From the NCBI RefSeq assembly GCF_900107755.1, contig NZ_FNQR01000003.1:1-64000 (forward strand): a stretch of DNA of 64,000 nt, in the 5' to 3' direction. Both the position numbers and the translations under genes were made by a program. This document shows, piece by piece, positions 9,431-18,699 of this stretch; position 1 is the first letter of the stretch, and every line of letters begins with the position of its first letter. The notes under the pieces were generated by a model. It was not told where the DNA came from. It ran no database searches and saw only the letters and a list, made by a program, of their open reading frames with translations. The DNA comes from Thalassobacillus cyri (GTDB lineage: Bacteria; Bacillota; Bacilli; Bacillales; Halobacillaceae).

Positions 9431-10735
9431 CTATATCCCTCCTACAAAACGCTGATGGTTTAACGTGTTGTTTGGGTCATTTTTCTTCTTTATGCCTTCG
9501 AACAAGAAAAAGTAAGCGGGCTTGTGTCCCCACACATCGATTTCATGCCGAAGTGTGTATGGCAAATGTTTCACTATCGCATAGCCCTTCTTGTCTTCTG
9601 CTCGATAACGGAGCCGTACAATAGCCTGCTTGACTTCACTTTCAACACCAGTGCATATAGCGTTGGTGATCCCGTGGCCTAATCCACCATGCATTTCGAT
9701 CGTCAACAGATTGGCTTTCTGTAACGTTTCCGCTTCTGCAAGCCATTCGAACACATTCATATTTTTGCTGCCTATTTTAACTACAGCCCTGGTTCTATTT
9801 GATTCGTAATCTGTAAGGCTGTTCGGTGCAATTTTAGAGAAAGCGTTCCAAAACGCTGTTGCTTCGGTTTCACTTGAAACATCCATGGCCATTCCTTCCG
9901 GCTTATTGTCTTTTATCCACTGTTCCTGATAGCGGACTGAGTTTTCCACATCTTCAAACGCAGCGAGTAACGTATAGGTATCACGATTAAACAGTTTCTT
10001 AGAAAGGGCAGGATTCACCATTTCCAGAGTAGCGGGCTCTATCATAGAATCTTGTATTTTTACCACAAATGTTTTCAAATCTTGCAGCTGTTCCTTTGAT
10101 ACAAAAAGCTTTACTAGACTTTCACATTTTGGTAGAGGTCGCAATTTCATCGTAATTTCCGTTATGACTCCTAACGTGCCCATCGATCCGATAAATAGTT
10201 TATTCATGTCATAGCCCGCGACATTTTTAACCACTTTACCACCGGTACGGATGACCGTCCCATCTGGATAGACCACTCTTAATCCGATAACAAGATCTCT
10301 TGCCGAGCCATACTTCATCCTTTTGGGACCGCTTTCATTTGCGGCGATGACACCGCCAATGGTCGCCTGTTCCGGCCAGGCTGGGTCAATGGAAGCCATC
10401 TGATCAAACTCACGAAGAAAATCCTGTAATTCCTTGATGGTAGTCCCCGGACGAACGGTAACGGTCATGTCACCGGCAGTATGCTCAACGACTCCTTTAT
10501 ACTGTGACAACGAAAGGAGGATATCATAGTCATTTTTCAAACCGCCATACCCCCGCTTTGTACCTCCGGAAATAATAGCTACCTTTTTGCCGTCTTTATT
10601 TGCTTTGCGAAGAATATCCGCGATGTCTGCCTCACTCTCCGGCGCTACAACTTCAGCACCGTCGTTTCCGAATTTCTCATCTTTAAAAATAGACGAAGCT
10701 GCCGTTGAAGCTTGAGGCATATCCTGAATTTCCAT
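9431..10735 (-). CDS. glcE: Glycolate oxidase FAD-binding subunit GlcE
   Basis: A 434-residue FAD-binding subunit, first gene of the glcE-F-D run. The FAD type 4 fold shows ISGGTKRGYGG near 55 and a VVKNVAGYDMNKL block near 185. It is longer than the roughly 350-residue E. coli GlcE, mainly in the C-terminal half. ATG 10735 is chosen because AAAGAGGTG lies about eight bases upstream. A GTG at 10744 is in frame but overlaps that ribosome site. It acts with GlcD and GlcF in oxidising glycolate to glyoxylate, the substrate of the malate synthase encoded just upstream. Confidence 0.86.
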   Translation of the reverse strand: MEIQDMPQASTAASSIFKDEKFGNDGAEVVAPESEADIADILRKANKDGKKVAIISGGTKRGYGGLKNDYDILLSLSQYKGVVEHTAGDMTVTVRPGTTIKELQDFLREFDQMASIDPAWPEQATIGGVIAANESGPKRMKYGSARDLVIGLRVVYPDGTVIRTGGKVVKNVAGYDMNKLFIGSMGTLGVITEITMKLRPLPKCESLVKLFVSKEQLQDLKTFVVKIQDSMIEPATLEMVNPALSKKLFNRDTYTLLAAFEDVENSVRYQEQWIKDNKPEGMAMDVSSETEATAFWNAFSKIAPNSLTDYESNRTRAVVKIGSKNMNVFEWLAEAETLQKANLLTIEMHGGLGHGITNAICTGVESEVKQAIVRLRYRAEDKKGYAIVKHLPYTLRHEIDVWGHKPAYFFLFEGIKKKNDPNNTLNHQRFVGGI

Positions 10736-10804
10736 CCCATCCACCTCTTTTGTTTAGGATCCGCGTCAAAGTGTATCAATAGTTTCCATCCTGATTTAAG
10801 AATG

Positions 10805-10928
10805 TAAGGGGAGGGAAACGACTCGCTTTCCGCGGGGAAGACGGCAAGCCTCCTCAGGCTTTCAGCCATGTGGGGTCTTGCCAGTCCTTCCATTCCCGCA
10901 GGAGTCTCGCCGCTTCCCTTCCCCTTTA
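10805..10928. repeat. Dispersed palindromic repeat in the glcE-glcB gap
   Basis: The 450-base gap between glcE and the malate synthase gene holds this palindrome. Its outer arms are AAGGGGAGGGAA and TTCCCTTCCCCTTT, with inner blocks GACTCGCTTTCC, AGCCTCCTC, GGGGTCTTGCC and GGAGTCTCGC. The same blocks occur at 42.6-42.86 kb and 56.67-56.8 kb. I see no gene in the rest of the gap; 10745-10800 should hold the glcE promoter. Confidence 0.75.
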
Positions 10929-11151
10929 TTAAGATTAGTGAATAGAAACCTTCTTGATGTAAATCAATGTACTCCAAACAGTACTGTTTTAGTATATAGA
11001 ATCAATTTACTGTAATGACAAAACAAGAAATTCAATTAAGTTTGGCACGTCTTGTTCAACCTCGGACAACATTGCAGGTTGTAACCGCAGTAAGTGAATG
11101 CCTTGTACATTTATAAAAGACTAACAACCAAACATTTAGTAACGCTTTCTA

Positions 11152-11187
11152 CAAAAGGAGCCACTAACTTATCGTTAATGGCTCTTG
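11152..11187 (-). terminator. Terminator of malate synthase gene
   Basis: GAGCCA and TGGCTC pair around a 15-base loop and run into TTTT on the minus strand, starting about ten bases after the stop codon. Confidence 0.65.
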
Positions 11188-11197
11188 TTCAGTTCCT

Positions 11198-13375
11198 TTA
11201 CCTTTTCGCCAATTCTTTGGACTTGGCATCGATGCGGCGGCGATGCAGGATTGGCTCTGTATACCCGCTAGGCTGCTCGCAACCTTTGAAGACCAGGTCA
11301 CATGCTGCCTGGAAGGCTACAGATTGGTCATAATCATCAGCCATCGGACGGTAATTTGCATCTCCGGCATTTTGCTCGTCAACGATTTTCGCCATCCGTT
11401 TCAATGTCTCCATTACTTGCTCTTCGGTGCAGATGCCATGATGGAGCCAGTTCGCGATGTGCTGGCTGGAAATACGAAGGGTCGCGCGGTCTTCCATCAA
11501 ATCGATATTATTGATATCCGGAACCTTAGAGCAGCCTACCCCATGTTCAACCCAGCGGACGACATAGCCAAGAATCCCTTGTGCGTTATTATCCAATTCC
11601 TCCTGGACTTCCTCCTGGCTCCAATTCGGGTTTTCGGCAACCGGAATCTGCAAAATTTCATCCTCATAGCTTCCCGTTGAAGAAGCAAGCTCATTTTGTA
11701 CTTCAGCAACGTCAATCTGATGATAATGAAGCGCATGCAGTGTTGCGGCAGTAGGAGAAGGCACCCAGGCCGTGTTGGCACCAGCTTTCAGCTGTCCGCC
11801 TTTTTGTTCCAGCATGGCAGCCATCAAATCAGGCATCGCCCACATTCCTTTACCGATTTGTGCCTTACCGCGGAAACCGCTGTAAAGGCCGACACTGACA
11901 TTCGACTTCTCATAGGCGCTCAGCCATGTAGAGCCCTTCATATCACCTTTTCTGATCATCGGTCCTGCTTCCATAGATGTATGGATTTCATCTCCGGTCC
12001 GATCTAAGAAGCCTGTGTTGATGAATGCGATACGATCTTTTACTTTACTGATACAGTTCTTTAAGTTAAGGGTTGTGCGTCGTTCTTCATCCATGACACC
12101 GATTTTCAAAGTATTCCTTTCATATCCAAGCAAGTCTTCTGTACGTTTGAATAGTTCCTCAGCAAATGCAACTTCTTCAGAACCATGCATTTTTGGCTTT
12201 ACGATATAAACAGAGCCTTTGCGAGAGTTCTGGTATTGTCCATTTCCTAATACATCATGCTTAGCAAGCAGACCGGTGATTACCGTATCAAGGATCCCTT
12301 CTGGAACCTCTTCCCCTTTTTCATCCAGCACTGCGTTATTGGTCATCAAATGGCCAACATTTCTGGCAAACATCAGGGAACGGCCGGAAAGCGTCAACTC
12401 ACCGCCATCAGGAGTAATATAAGAACGATCCGGATTCAGCTTACGTGTCATTTCTTTTTTAGCTTTTTGGAAAGTAACGCTCAGATCGCCTTTCAAGAGA
12501 CCAAGGTAATTTCGGTAGACAAGCACTTTATCTTCTGCATCTACAGCTGTGACAGAATCTTCAAAGTCCATGATAGTAGTTAAAGCGGATTCTACCAGGA
12601 CATCTTTCACCCCAGCCTGATCTGTTCTTCCGATTGGATGGCTGTGGTCAATCTGAATCTCAAGATGGATACCATTGTTTTTCAGCAGTATTGCCTCAGG
12701 CTCCTCCTGCTCTCCAATATAACCGGCAAATTGAGATGGGTCTTCAAGACCTACGCTGCTTCCATCCGTCAATTCGGCAGATAGCTTGCTCCCGCTGACT
12801 TTGTAGGCGGTTACATTTTTATGAGACCCTTCTTTTAAAGCAGCCGTCTCATCAAGGAACCCTTTGGAATAGGCAATGACTTTATCTCCTCGGACCGGAT
12901 TGTACTCCCCTTTGATTTCCGCGCCATCTTCTTCACTGATGGCATCCGTCCCATATAAGGCATCATACAGGCTGCCCCAGCGCGCATTGGCGGCATTGAT
13001 AGCATAGCGGGCATTATTGACCGGTACGACCAGCTGTGGGCCAGCTTGTACAGTGATTTCATCATCGACATTTTTTGTCGTCACTTCAAAATCGTCGACC
13101 TCCGGCTCTAAATAACTCATATCGCTTAAAAAAGATTTATATTTTTCATAGTTGAAGCTCTGGTTTTCTTTATGCCAGGCATCGATTTTCTTTTGAATAT
13201 CTTCACGCTTTTTCAATAACGCCCTATTTTCAGGGGCGAGATTCTGGATGATCGCATCCAATCCAGCCCAAAAGTCTTCACTTGTAACCCCGCTTTCCGG
13301 GATAGCTTCGTCATTAATGAATGAATAAAGTTCAGGAGCTACTTGAAGATTACCGATTTGTACGTAGTCTTTCAC
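11198..13375 (-). CDS. glcB: Malate synthase G
   Basis: A 725-residue enzyme matching the usual length of malate synthase G (about 723). It condenses glyoxylate with acetyl-CoA to give malate in the cytoplasm. Family blocks include [18 protein letters not shown] near 265, [13 protein letters not shown] near 530, and [14 protein letters not shown] near the C-terminus. The real start is GTG 13375: AAGGAGGAATTTACA precedes it and the protein then begins at KDYVQIGNL. The reading frame stays open upstream to 13435, but that extension looks unnatural. It is upstream of glcE on the same strand but has its own terminator, so it is a separate unit of the glycolate locus. Confidence 0.93.
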   Translation of the reverse strand: MKDYVQIGNLQVAPELYSFINDEAIPESGVTSEDFWAGLDAIIQNLAPENRALLKKREDIQKKIDAWHKENQSFNYEKYKSFLSDMSYLEPEVDDFEVTTKNVDDEITVQAGPQLVVPVNNARYAINAANARWGSLYDALYGTDAISEEDGAEIKGEYNPVRGDKVIAYSKGFLDETAALKEGSHKNVTAYKVSGSKLSAELTDGSSVGLEDPSQFAGYIGEQEEPEAILLKNNGIHLEIQIDHSHPIGRTDQAGVKDVLVESALTTIMDFEDSVTAVDAEDKVLVYRNYLGLLKGDLSVTFQKAKKEMTRKLNPDRSYITPDGGELTLSGRSLMFARNVGHLMTNNAVLDEKGEEVPEGILDTVITGLLAKHDVLGNGQYQNSRKGSVYIVKPKMHGSEEVAFAEELFKRTEDLLGYERNTLKIGVMDEERRTTLNLKNCISKVKDRIAFINTGFLDRTGDEIHTSMEAGPMIRKGDMKGSTWLSAYEKSNVSVGLYSGFRGKAQIGKGMWAMPDLMAAMLEQKGGQLKAGANTAWVPSPTAATLHALHYHQIDVAEVQNELASSTGSYEDEILQIPVAENPNWSQEEVQEELDNNAQGILGYVVRWVEHGVGCSKVPDINNIDLMEDRATLRISSQHIANWLHHGICTEEQVMETLKRMAKIVDEQNAGDANYRPMADDYDQSVAFQAACDLVFKGCEQPSGYTEPILHRRRIDAKSKELAKR

Positions 13376-13620
13376 TGTAAATTCCTCCTTAAGATCAATG
13401 ATTAGAATAGATAGCAGGGTAAATTGACACATCAATAGGAGTAACGATCCAAAATTCCGAATTTTCTATCCATTCGTTATCATTTATCTTATAATAAAAG
13501 CGAACATATCGAAAATACATATTTGGAATTAACATTATTCCTTTTAGTTATAGTACAATAAATACATATCAAAAACTGTTTTATTACAGAGGTCCAAAAT
13601 ACTAAACAGGAGTGATTGAT
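13376..13620. promoter_or_regulatory. Divergent promoter region, glcB / LysR regulator
   Basis: A 245-base AT-rich gap separates malate synthase from the divergent LysR gene. An inverted repeat GGAAT-N7-ATTCC lies at 13525-13541, a plausible binding site for the LysR protein. Both promoters must lie here; I did not find unambiguous -35/-10 pairs. Confidence 0.45.
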
Positions 13621-14541
13621 GTGGATATCCGCCATCTGGAATACTTTTCAGAGGTAGCAAAACAGCTGAGTTTCACCAAAGCCGCTTCCACCCTGCATGT
13701 GTCACAGCCCTCCCTCAGCAAAGCGATCAAGCAGCTGGAGGATGAGCTGGGCGTACCATTATTTTACCGCGCCAAGCAATTGACCTTGACCGATGCCGGA
13801 AAGGCCGTCCTGGTCAACGCTAAAAATGTGCTGGATGCTTTCCATAATCTGAATTCAGAACTGAATGACGTCATTGATTTAAAAAAAGGAGAAGTGAAAA
13901 TCGGCATTCCCCCGATTATCGGTGCTGCTTTCTTTTCCAGCATCATCACCCGTTATAAAGAGGAGTATCCGCAAGTGGAAATCCTGCTGAATGAGGTCGG
14001 GTCAAAAATGATTAAGCAGGGCGTAGAAGACGGTTCACTGGATATTGGGCTGGTCTGTAATTTACCCGCGAAAAAACAAGAGTTATTCGAAATGATTGAA
14101 GTCATCAATGATCCACTGACGTTGCTTGTACACAAACATCATCATTTAGCCAATAAAGAACAGGTTGATCTCGCAGAACTTGAAGATGAACCTTTCATTT
14201 TATACCGTCAGGATTTTACCCTCCATGACCGGATCATCGAAGAATGCTCGAAAAGAGGTTTTACTCCCAATGTCGTCTGTCACAGTTCCCAGCGTGATTT
14301 TATGATTGAAATGGTTGAGGCAAAACTCGGAGTCGCTTTGCTTCCTGGTAAAATTGCCAATGAAATTAACGGGCGAAGCCTGGTTACTGTTCCATTGATC
14401 AATTCCAATGCAAGTCTGGAGCTGGGGATGATATGGAAGAATAACAAATACCTTCCCTTTGCCGTACGTGAATTTATAGAAATGGCAAAGCAATCTTTAG
14501 CAAAGGAAGAAATGCATTCGATCGTAACTATGGATAGTTGA
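13621..14541 (+). CDS. LysR-family transcriptional regulator of the glycolate locus
   Basis: A 306-residue LysR regulator. The N-terminal winged helix-turn-helix (residues 1-60) contains FTKAASTLHVSQPSLSKAI. A periplasmic-binding-like effector domain follows from about 90. The preferred start is GTG 13621, eight bases after AGGAG, giving the usual (M)DIRHLEYF opening; a GTG at 13612 is in frame but overlaps that site. Divergent orientation from malate synthase G is the classic layout for a LysR activator. Glycolate or glyoxylate as the inducer is inference. It is monocistronic, with a terminator 15 bases downstream. Confidence 0.88.
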   Translation: MDIRHLEYFSEVAKQLSFTKAASTLHVSQPSLSKAIKQLEDELGVPLFYRAKQLTLTDAGKAVLVNAKNVLDAFHNLNSELNDVIDLKKGEVKIGIPPIIGAAFFSSIITRYKEEYPQVEILLNEVGSKMIKQGVEDGSLDIGLVCNLPAKKQELFEMIEVINDPLTLLVHKHHHLANKEQVDLAELEDEPFILYRQDFTLHDRIIEECSKRGFTPNVVCHSSQRDFMIEMVEAKLGVALLPGKIANEINGRSLVTVPLINSNASLELGMIWKNNKYLPFAVREFIEMAKQSLAKEEMHSIVTMDS

Positions 14542-14554
14542 ATCCCCTATTTAA

Positions 14555-14582
14555 TAAACCCTTGCCAGCCAAGGGTTTATTT
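14555..14582 (+). terminator. Terminator of LysR gene
   Basis: AAACCCTTG and CAAGGGTTT pair perfectly around a five-base loop and run into TATTTATT. Confidence 0.75.
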
Positions 14583-14697
14583 ATTGCGATTTCATATCAA
14601 AAACATTAAAAAAATTACGGAAAATTTACAAAAACATGTTTAATTACCATTAATATCCGGAACACACCTAATGTAACTACTTTAAGGAGGTTTTAGT

Positions 14698-15288
14698 TTG
14701 TTGAAAAAATTTTCTGTAGTAGTAGTCATGTTTTTGGTAGCGCTTACAGGATTACATAATCCTGTCTTTGCGGACAATCACGGCGAGCCACCTGTCAAAG
14801 AGTTGGAACAGCAGTTCAAGGATTTGATTTATTTAGAGACCACAGAGGATGGCGAAGTGAAGAAGTATGATTCCATGGACAGGTTAGAAGAAGAAATGAA
14901 GGGTATCATGGTTTGGCCGCTGGCAGACCATTACTTGGATACCTATTTTGAAGAGCGAGACGGAAAGTTATATTTGAAAGAAATGGATGGTCCTGTTCAG
15001 TTGAATACCGACGAGGATTATACTCTGGAAAAGGTCAGCGATGATAAGTACAAACTGACCCAGCATGGGGAAAATCAACTTCGAGGCGAATACACATTGA
15101 CCATCACCTACAGCTATGAAGCTGGTAAATGGGTATATGGTGACCGGATGAATCATGTTTCTTCTTCCGAGTCTGGCGGAGAGCTGCCCGACACAGCCAC
15201 TTCCCTTCCAATCGTAATGGCTTCCGGCGGTGCTGTGATGGCAATTGGAGTACTTCTCCTTATTTTTAGAAGAAAGTCTACCGTCTAA
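14698..15288 (+). CDS. LPDTA-anchored cell-wall protein
   Basis: A 196-residue surface protein. Residues 1-25 form a signal peptide (KK, hydrophobic core, cut after VFA). The C-terminus is a full sorting signal: LPDTA at 163-167, a hydrophobic stretch, then RRKSTV. LPDTA/LPDTS is the motif B. subtilis YhcS recognises in YfkN and YhcR. The next gene, 16 bases on, is such a sortase, so it is almost certainly the substrate. The mature acidic domain (about 135 residues) is not a family I recognise. The start is TTG 14698, seven bases after AGGAGG; an adjacent TTG at 14701 is the alternative. Confidence 0.8.
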   Translation: MLKKFSVVVVMFLVALTGLHNPVFADNHGEPPVKELEQQFKDLIYLETTEDGEVKKYDSMDRLEEEMKGIMVWPLADHYLDTYFEERDGKLYLKEMDGPVQLNTDEDYTLEKVSDDKYKLTQHGENQLRGEYTLTITYSYEAGKWVYGDRMNHVSSSESGGELPDTATSLPIVMASGGAVMAIGVLLLIFRRKSTV

Positions 15289-15304
15289 CTAAGGGTGTAG
15301 ATAC

Positions 15305-15922
15305 ATGAAGAAGCTCGGTATTTTATTATTGATCACAGGACTAGTAATAATAGCCTGGAGCGGCTATTCCTGGTGGGAACAGACCCAGGCAGTCACCAAC
15401 AATGCAGAAGAACTGCACCAGCAGTACGAGAATTGGGATGATACAGCCTATCAGCAACAGCTGACAGCCATCGATGACAAACAGAAGTACCATACCAAAT
15501 CATATCAGCACGGAGATAGTGTCGGAAAGTTGGACATTCCCCGTATCGGCAGCCAATATGATGTCTACTGGGGTACGGGGGCTGATACACTTAAAAAAGG
15601 TGTAGGGATGTATGACAGCAAATGGACGGTCGCTCCGGACAATCCTGGCCATGTGGTTCTCTCCGGTCATCGTGATACGGTGTTCAGACAGCTGGATAAA
15701 GTAAAAGAAGGGGACCACCTTTATGTGAACTTTGAAGAAATGACGTATGATTATCAGATTCGTAAAACATGGATAACAAACGAAGAAGACCGTTCTGTCA
15801 TCGTTGATAAAAACAAACCAACACTCACGTTGACTACTTGTTATCCCTTTGATTTTGTTGGTTCTGCACCAGACCGTTACATTGTTCAGGCAGAATTAGT
15901 GTCCGTAGACAAAAATGGATAA
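15305..15922 (+). CDS. Class D sortase (YhcS type)
   Basis: A 205-residue transpeptidase that cuts LPDTA-type signals and links the protein to peptidoglycan. An N-terminal membrane anchor spans about 4-20. The catalytic triad is seen as H122 (LSGHRD), C179 (TLTTC) and R191 (PDRY). It follows its likely substrate by 16 bases, so the two form an operon. The last 105 coding bases and the terminator are repeated almost exactly at 22938-23073, on the other side of the aco genes. Confidence 0.93.
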   Translation: MKKLGILLLITGLVIIAWSGYSWWEQTQAVTNNAEELHQQYENWDDTAYQQQLTAIDDKQKYHTKSYQHGDSVGKLDIPRIGSQYDVYWGTGADTLKKGVGMYDSKWTVAPDNPGHVVLSGHRDTVFRQLDKVKEGDHLYVNFEEMTYDYQIRKTWITNEEDRSVIVDKNKPTLTLTTCYPFDFVGSAPDRYIVQAELVSVDKNG

Positions 15923-15953
15923 ACACTAACAAGGCGCTGCTGTTGCAGCGCCT
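15818..15953 (+). repeat. Left direct repeat flanking the aco cluster (sortase 3' end)
   Basis: From CCAACACTCACG through the sortase stop codon and into the terminator, this segment matches 22938-23073 in the same orientation. By eye there are only about three mismatches in about 135 bases: one in the coding part and two in the terminator loop. Confidence 0.85.
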
Positions 15954-15958
15954 TGTTT
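15928..15958 (+). terminator. Terminator of the sortase operon
   Basis: AACAAGGCGCTGC and GCAGCGCCTTGTT pair perfectly around a four-base loop. Confidence 0.85.
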
Positions 15959-15990
15959 AAAGAACACTTTTTCTCAAATTTTATAATATC

Positions 15991-17379
15991 TCATAAACTG
16001 TGGACAGGAAAACCGATCGCTTTGTCAGCCGCTTCCATGATGCTTTCTCCAAGAGTCGGATGAGCATGGACAACAAGAGAAACATCTTCTGCCGTAAGAC
16101 CGGACTGAATAGCAACAGCAAGTTCATTAATTAACTCCGTCGCCCCTTCTCCTGCCACTTCTGCGGAAAGAATTGTCTGATCAAGTGAATCAACCAGCAA
16201 CTTCACAAACCCTTTACCATTATTCATAGTTAACGACCTTCCATTATGGCTAAAAGGAAAATGGTGTACCTCCACTGTAACTCCTTCTGTTGTGAGTTTG
16301 TCTTGGGAAGGGCCAACAGTTGCAAGTGGCGGGTCGGAAAATACAACAGCAGGGATGACATGGTCAGCTATATCGACAATTTCTCCGCTGATGGCTTCTG
16401 CTGATAGCTTCCCTTGTAACGATGCCCGATGAGCCAGAGCCTGTCCAATGGTCACATCCCCAATGGCAAATATATGGGGCTGATTAGTACGACAGGCGGA
16501 GTCTATTGGAATGAATCCTTTCTCTGTCGCTTCAATTCCCGCTTTATCAATACGTAAGGCTTCTGTGTTTGGCTTTCTTCCAACAGTAACCAGCGCATAA
16601 TCGGCTGAGATTTGCCTAGATTCTCCAAAGACTTCAAAGTTAACCACAACACCTTCGTTCGAACTTTCAACTTTAGAGACGTTTGCATCGTTATGAATGG
16701 CAACGTTCTCTCTTCCATTAAGCTCCTCCTGTACAAGTGTGCTCATTTCTGAAGAAAATCCTGAAAGTATCGAAGGAAGTCCCTCAAGGATAGTCACCTC
16801 TGTTCCGAAGTTTGCAAACATGGTTCCCAATTCTACTCCAATGTACCCACCTCCAATAACAGCGAGTGAGGAGGGCTTTTTATTTAATGATAAGGCTCCT
16901 TCAGAGGAAAGAATACGCTTACCAAAAGAAAATGCAGGAACGTTGACAGGCTGAGAACCTGTTGCGATGATGCATGAATCGAATGTCACTACCATATCTT
17001 CATCGCCGGAAACAGTTACTGTATGAGGATCGAGAAAAGCGGCGACTCCTTGTATGACTTTTACATTTCGATGCTGAAGCAATCCGGCAATCCCGTCGGT
17101 CAGCTGCCTGATAATATTATTTTTCCAGGCTTGCAATACTGCAAAGTCCACCTTCGCATCTGGAAAATGCACACCTGTAGCTGCAGCTTTGTCCGGTATT
17201 GCAGCGTAGTGACTGGCCTCGATCAGTGCTTTTGAGGGAATACAGCCGACATTTAAACAAGTACCTCCCAGCTTTTCTTTTTCTACTATGGTGACTTTCA
17301 TTCCAAGCTGCGCTGCCCGTAATGCTGCCACGTAACCACCTGGACCAGCTCCAATAATAAGAACATCCGTATGAAGCAT
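15991..17379 (-). CDS. acoL: Dihydrolipoyl dehydrogenase, E3 of acetoin dehydrogenase
   Basis: A 462-residue flavoprotein that reoxidises the lipoyl group of E2 using NAD. The FAD loop GAGPGG is at 10-15 and the redox disulfide is C41/C46 (GGTCLNVGC). The NAD site is seen as IGGGYIGVELG, and the C-terminal His-Glu pair lies in HAHPTLGE. GAAAGGGAG precedes ATG 17379; the longer open frame upstream runs into acoC and is not used. It is the last gene of acoABCL, 16 bases after acoC. Ordinary E3 subunits are similar, so the aco assignment rests on context. Confidence 0.92.
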   Translation of the reverse strand: MLHTDVLIIGAGPGGYVAALRAAQLGMKVTIVEKEKLGGTCLNVGCIPSKALIEASHYAAIPDKAAATGVHFPDAKVDFAVLQAWKNNIIRQLTDGIAGLLQHRNVKVIQGVAAFLDPHTVTVSGDEDMVVTFDSCIIATGSQPVNVPAFSFGKRILSSEGALSLNKKPSSLAVIGGGYIGVELGTMFANFGTEVTILEGLPSILSGFSSEMSTLVQEELNGRENVAIHNDANVSKVESSNEGVVVNFEVFGESRQISADYALVTVGRKPNTEALRIDKAGIEATEKGFIPIDSACRTNQPHIFAIGDVTIGQALAHRASLQGKLSAEAISGEIVDIADHVIPAVVFSDPPLATVGPSQDKLTTEGVTVEVHHFPFSHNGRSLTMNNGKGFVKLLVDSLDQTILSAEVAGEGATELINELAVAIQSGLTAEDVSLVVHAHPTLGESIMEAADKAIGFPVHSL

Positions 17380-17395
17380 TTGAATTCTCCCTTTC

Positions 17396-18661
17396 TTACA
17401 ATAACATTTGATAAGGGTGCTCAAGATAATAGACGATTTCATTTAAAAAGGAACTGGCAGGATCTCCATCAAGAGCCCGGTGATCAAACGTCAAGCTAAG
17501 TGGTAAAAAGGTTCGTTCTGCTAATTCTCCGCACTGGAATACGACCGATTTTTGATAAGTTCCTACTCCTAAAATCCCGGCTTCCGGTGGATTCAAGATC
17601 GGTGTGAAGTATTCAATTCCGGACGCACCTAAATTGGTGATGGTAAATGTGGATCCCTTCATCTCATCGCTGGAAAGCCTGTTTTCTCTTGCTTTTTTGC
17701 TGAGAGAATAAATTTTTTCTGCCAACTCCAGGATGGTTTTATTTTCGGCCTGGAATACTACCGGAACAACCAGCCCTTCATCCAAAGATGTTGCCATTCC
17801 CAGATTAATCGTTTCGTACGTATGGATTTCATCATTGGTAAAAGCACTGTTAGCTGATTTATGTTTTCCTAAGGCCATTACTGTTGCCCTGGCAATAAAC
17901 GCTGTTAATGTTAGAGAAATGTCGGCATCTGTTTTTTGCAATTCCTGTTTCGCTTGTTTTTGAATTTCCTGTAACTCGGTGATATCCGCCTTTTTCATTA
18001 GGGTGAGCTGAGCGCTCTCCTGCAGGCTTTGATGCATACGATCTGAAATTACTTTCCTCATTCCTTTAGCTGGAGTTACTTTGGAATTTGTATGCTTCTT
18101 GGCAGGTTGTTCAGGTATACCAGATGCAGTTACCGGACTTTCTTTTTCTTCCTCAATGGCTGAAGTTTGGTCTAAATAATTCTGTACATCCTGCTTGGTA
18201 ATCCGCCCTTGTGGGCCTGTACCGAATAATTCTTCCATTGGGACTCCATTGGATTTCGCCATTTTCTTGGCAGCTGGTGATATTTTAATTCTTTTACCTA
18301 TATCTGTTGCCTGCTTTTCTTCGGTCAAAACAGCAGTTGCAGCTACCTCACTAGAGGCTGAAGTTTCTGTTGAGAATTTAGAAGGGTTGTCTCCTTCATC
18401 AGAAGAAGTGTCGAGCTTTTCACCTGCCTCCCCAATATATGCTAATGTGTTGCCCACTTTTAACGTTTCATCTTCCTTCGCCATAATCTTCAAGATTACT
18501 CCATTCGCCGGAGCCTCTAATTCGTTGGTTATTTTCTCTGAGCTGATCGTAACCAGAGGCTCCCCTTTCTTTACTGGTTCGTTTTCTTTTTTCAACCACT
18601 CAGCAATGGTGCCCTCCTGCATGCTCATTCCAAATTTCGGCATCACCACTTTCTCTGCCAT
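17396..18661 (-). CDS. acoC: Dihydrolipoamide acetyltransferase, E2 of acetoin dehydrogenase
   Basis: A 421-residue E2 core. The domains in order are: one lipoyl domain (residues 1-80, lipoylated K43 in SEKITNE), an acidic linker, a peripheral-subunit-binding domain near 130-165 (ISPAAKKMAKSNG), a second linker, and the acyltransferase domain to the end with catalytic DHRALDG at 393-399. It takes the acetyl group from E1 and transfers it to CoA. AAGGAGTGGG precedes the start. The single lipoyl domain and position between acoB and acoL match the known acoABCL order. Confidence 0.92.
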   Translation of the reverse strand: MAEKVVMPKFGMSMQEGTIAEWLKKENEPVKKGEPLVTISSEKITNELEAPANGVILKIMAKEDETLKVGNTLAYIGEAGEKLDTSSDEGDNPSKFSTETSASSEVAATAVLTEEKQATDIGKRIKISPAAKKMAKSNGVPMEELFGTGPQGRITKQDVQNYLDQTSAIEEEKESPVTASGIPEQPAKKHTNSKVTPAKGMRKVISDRMHQSLQESAQLTLMKKADITELQEIQKQAKQELQKTDADISLTLTAFIARATVMALGKHKSANSAFTNDEIHTYETINLGMATSLDEGLVVPVVFQAENKTILELAEKIYSLSKKARENRLSSDEMKGSTFTITNLGASGIEYFTPILNPPEAGILGVGTYQKSVVFQCGELAERTFLPLSLTFDHRALDGDPASSFLNEIVYYLEHPYQMLL

Positions 18662-18699
18662 GGCATTCCCACTCCTTCATTCATCAGATTAATAGCTAG

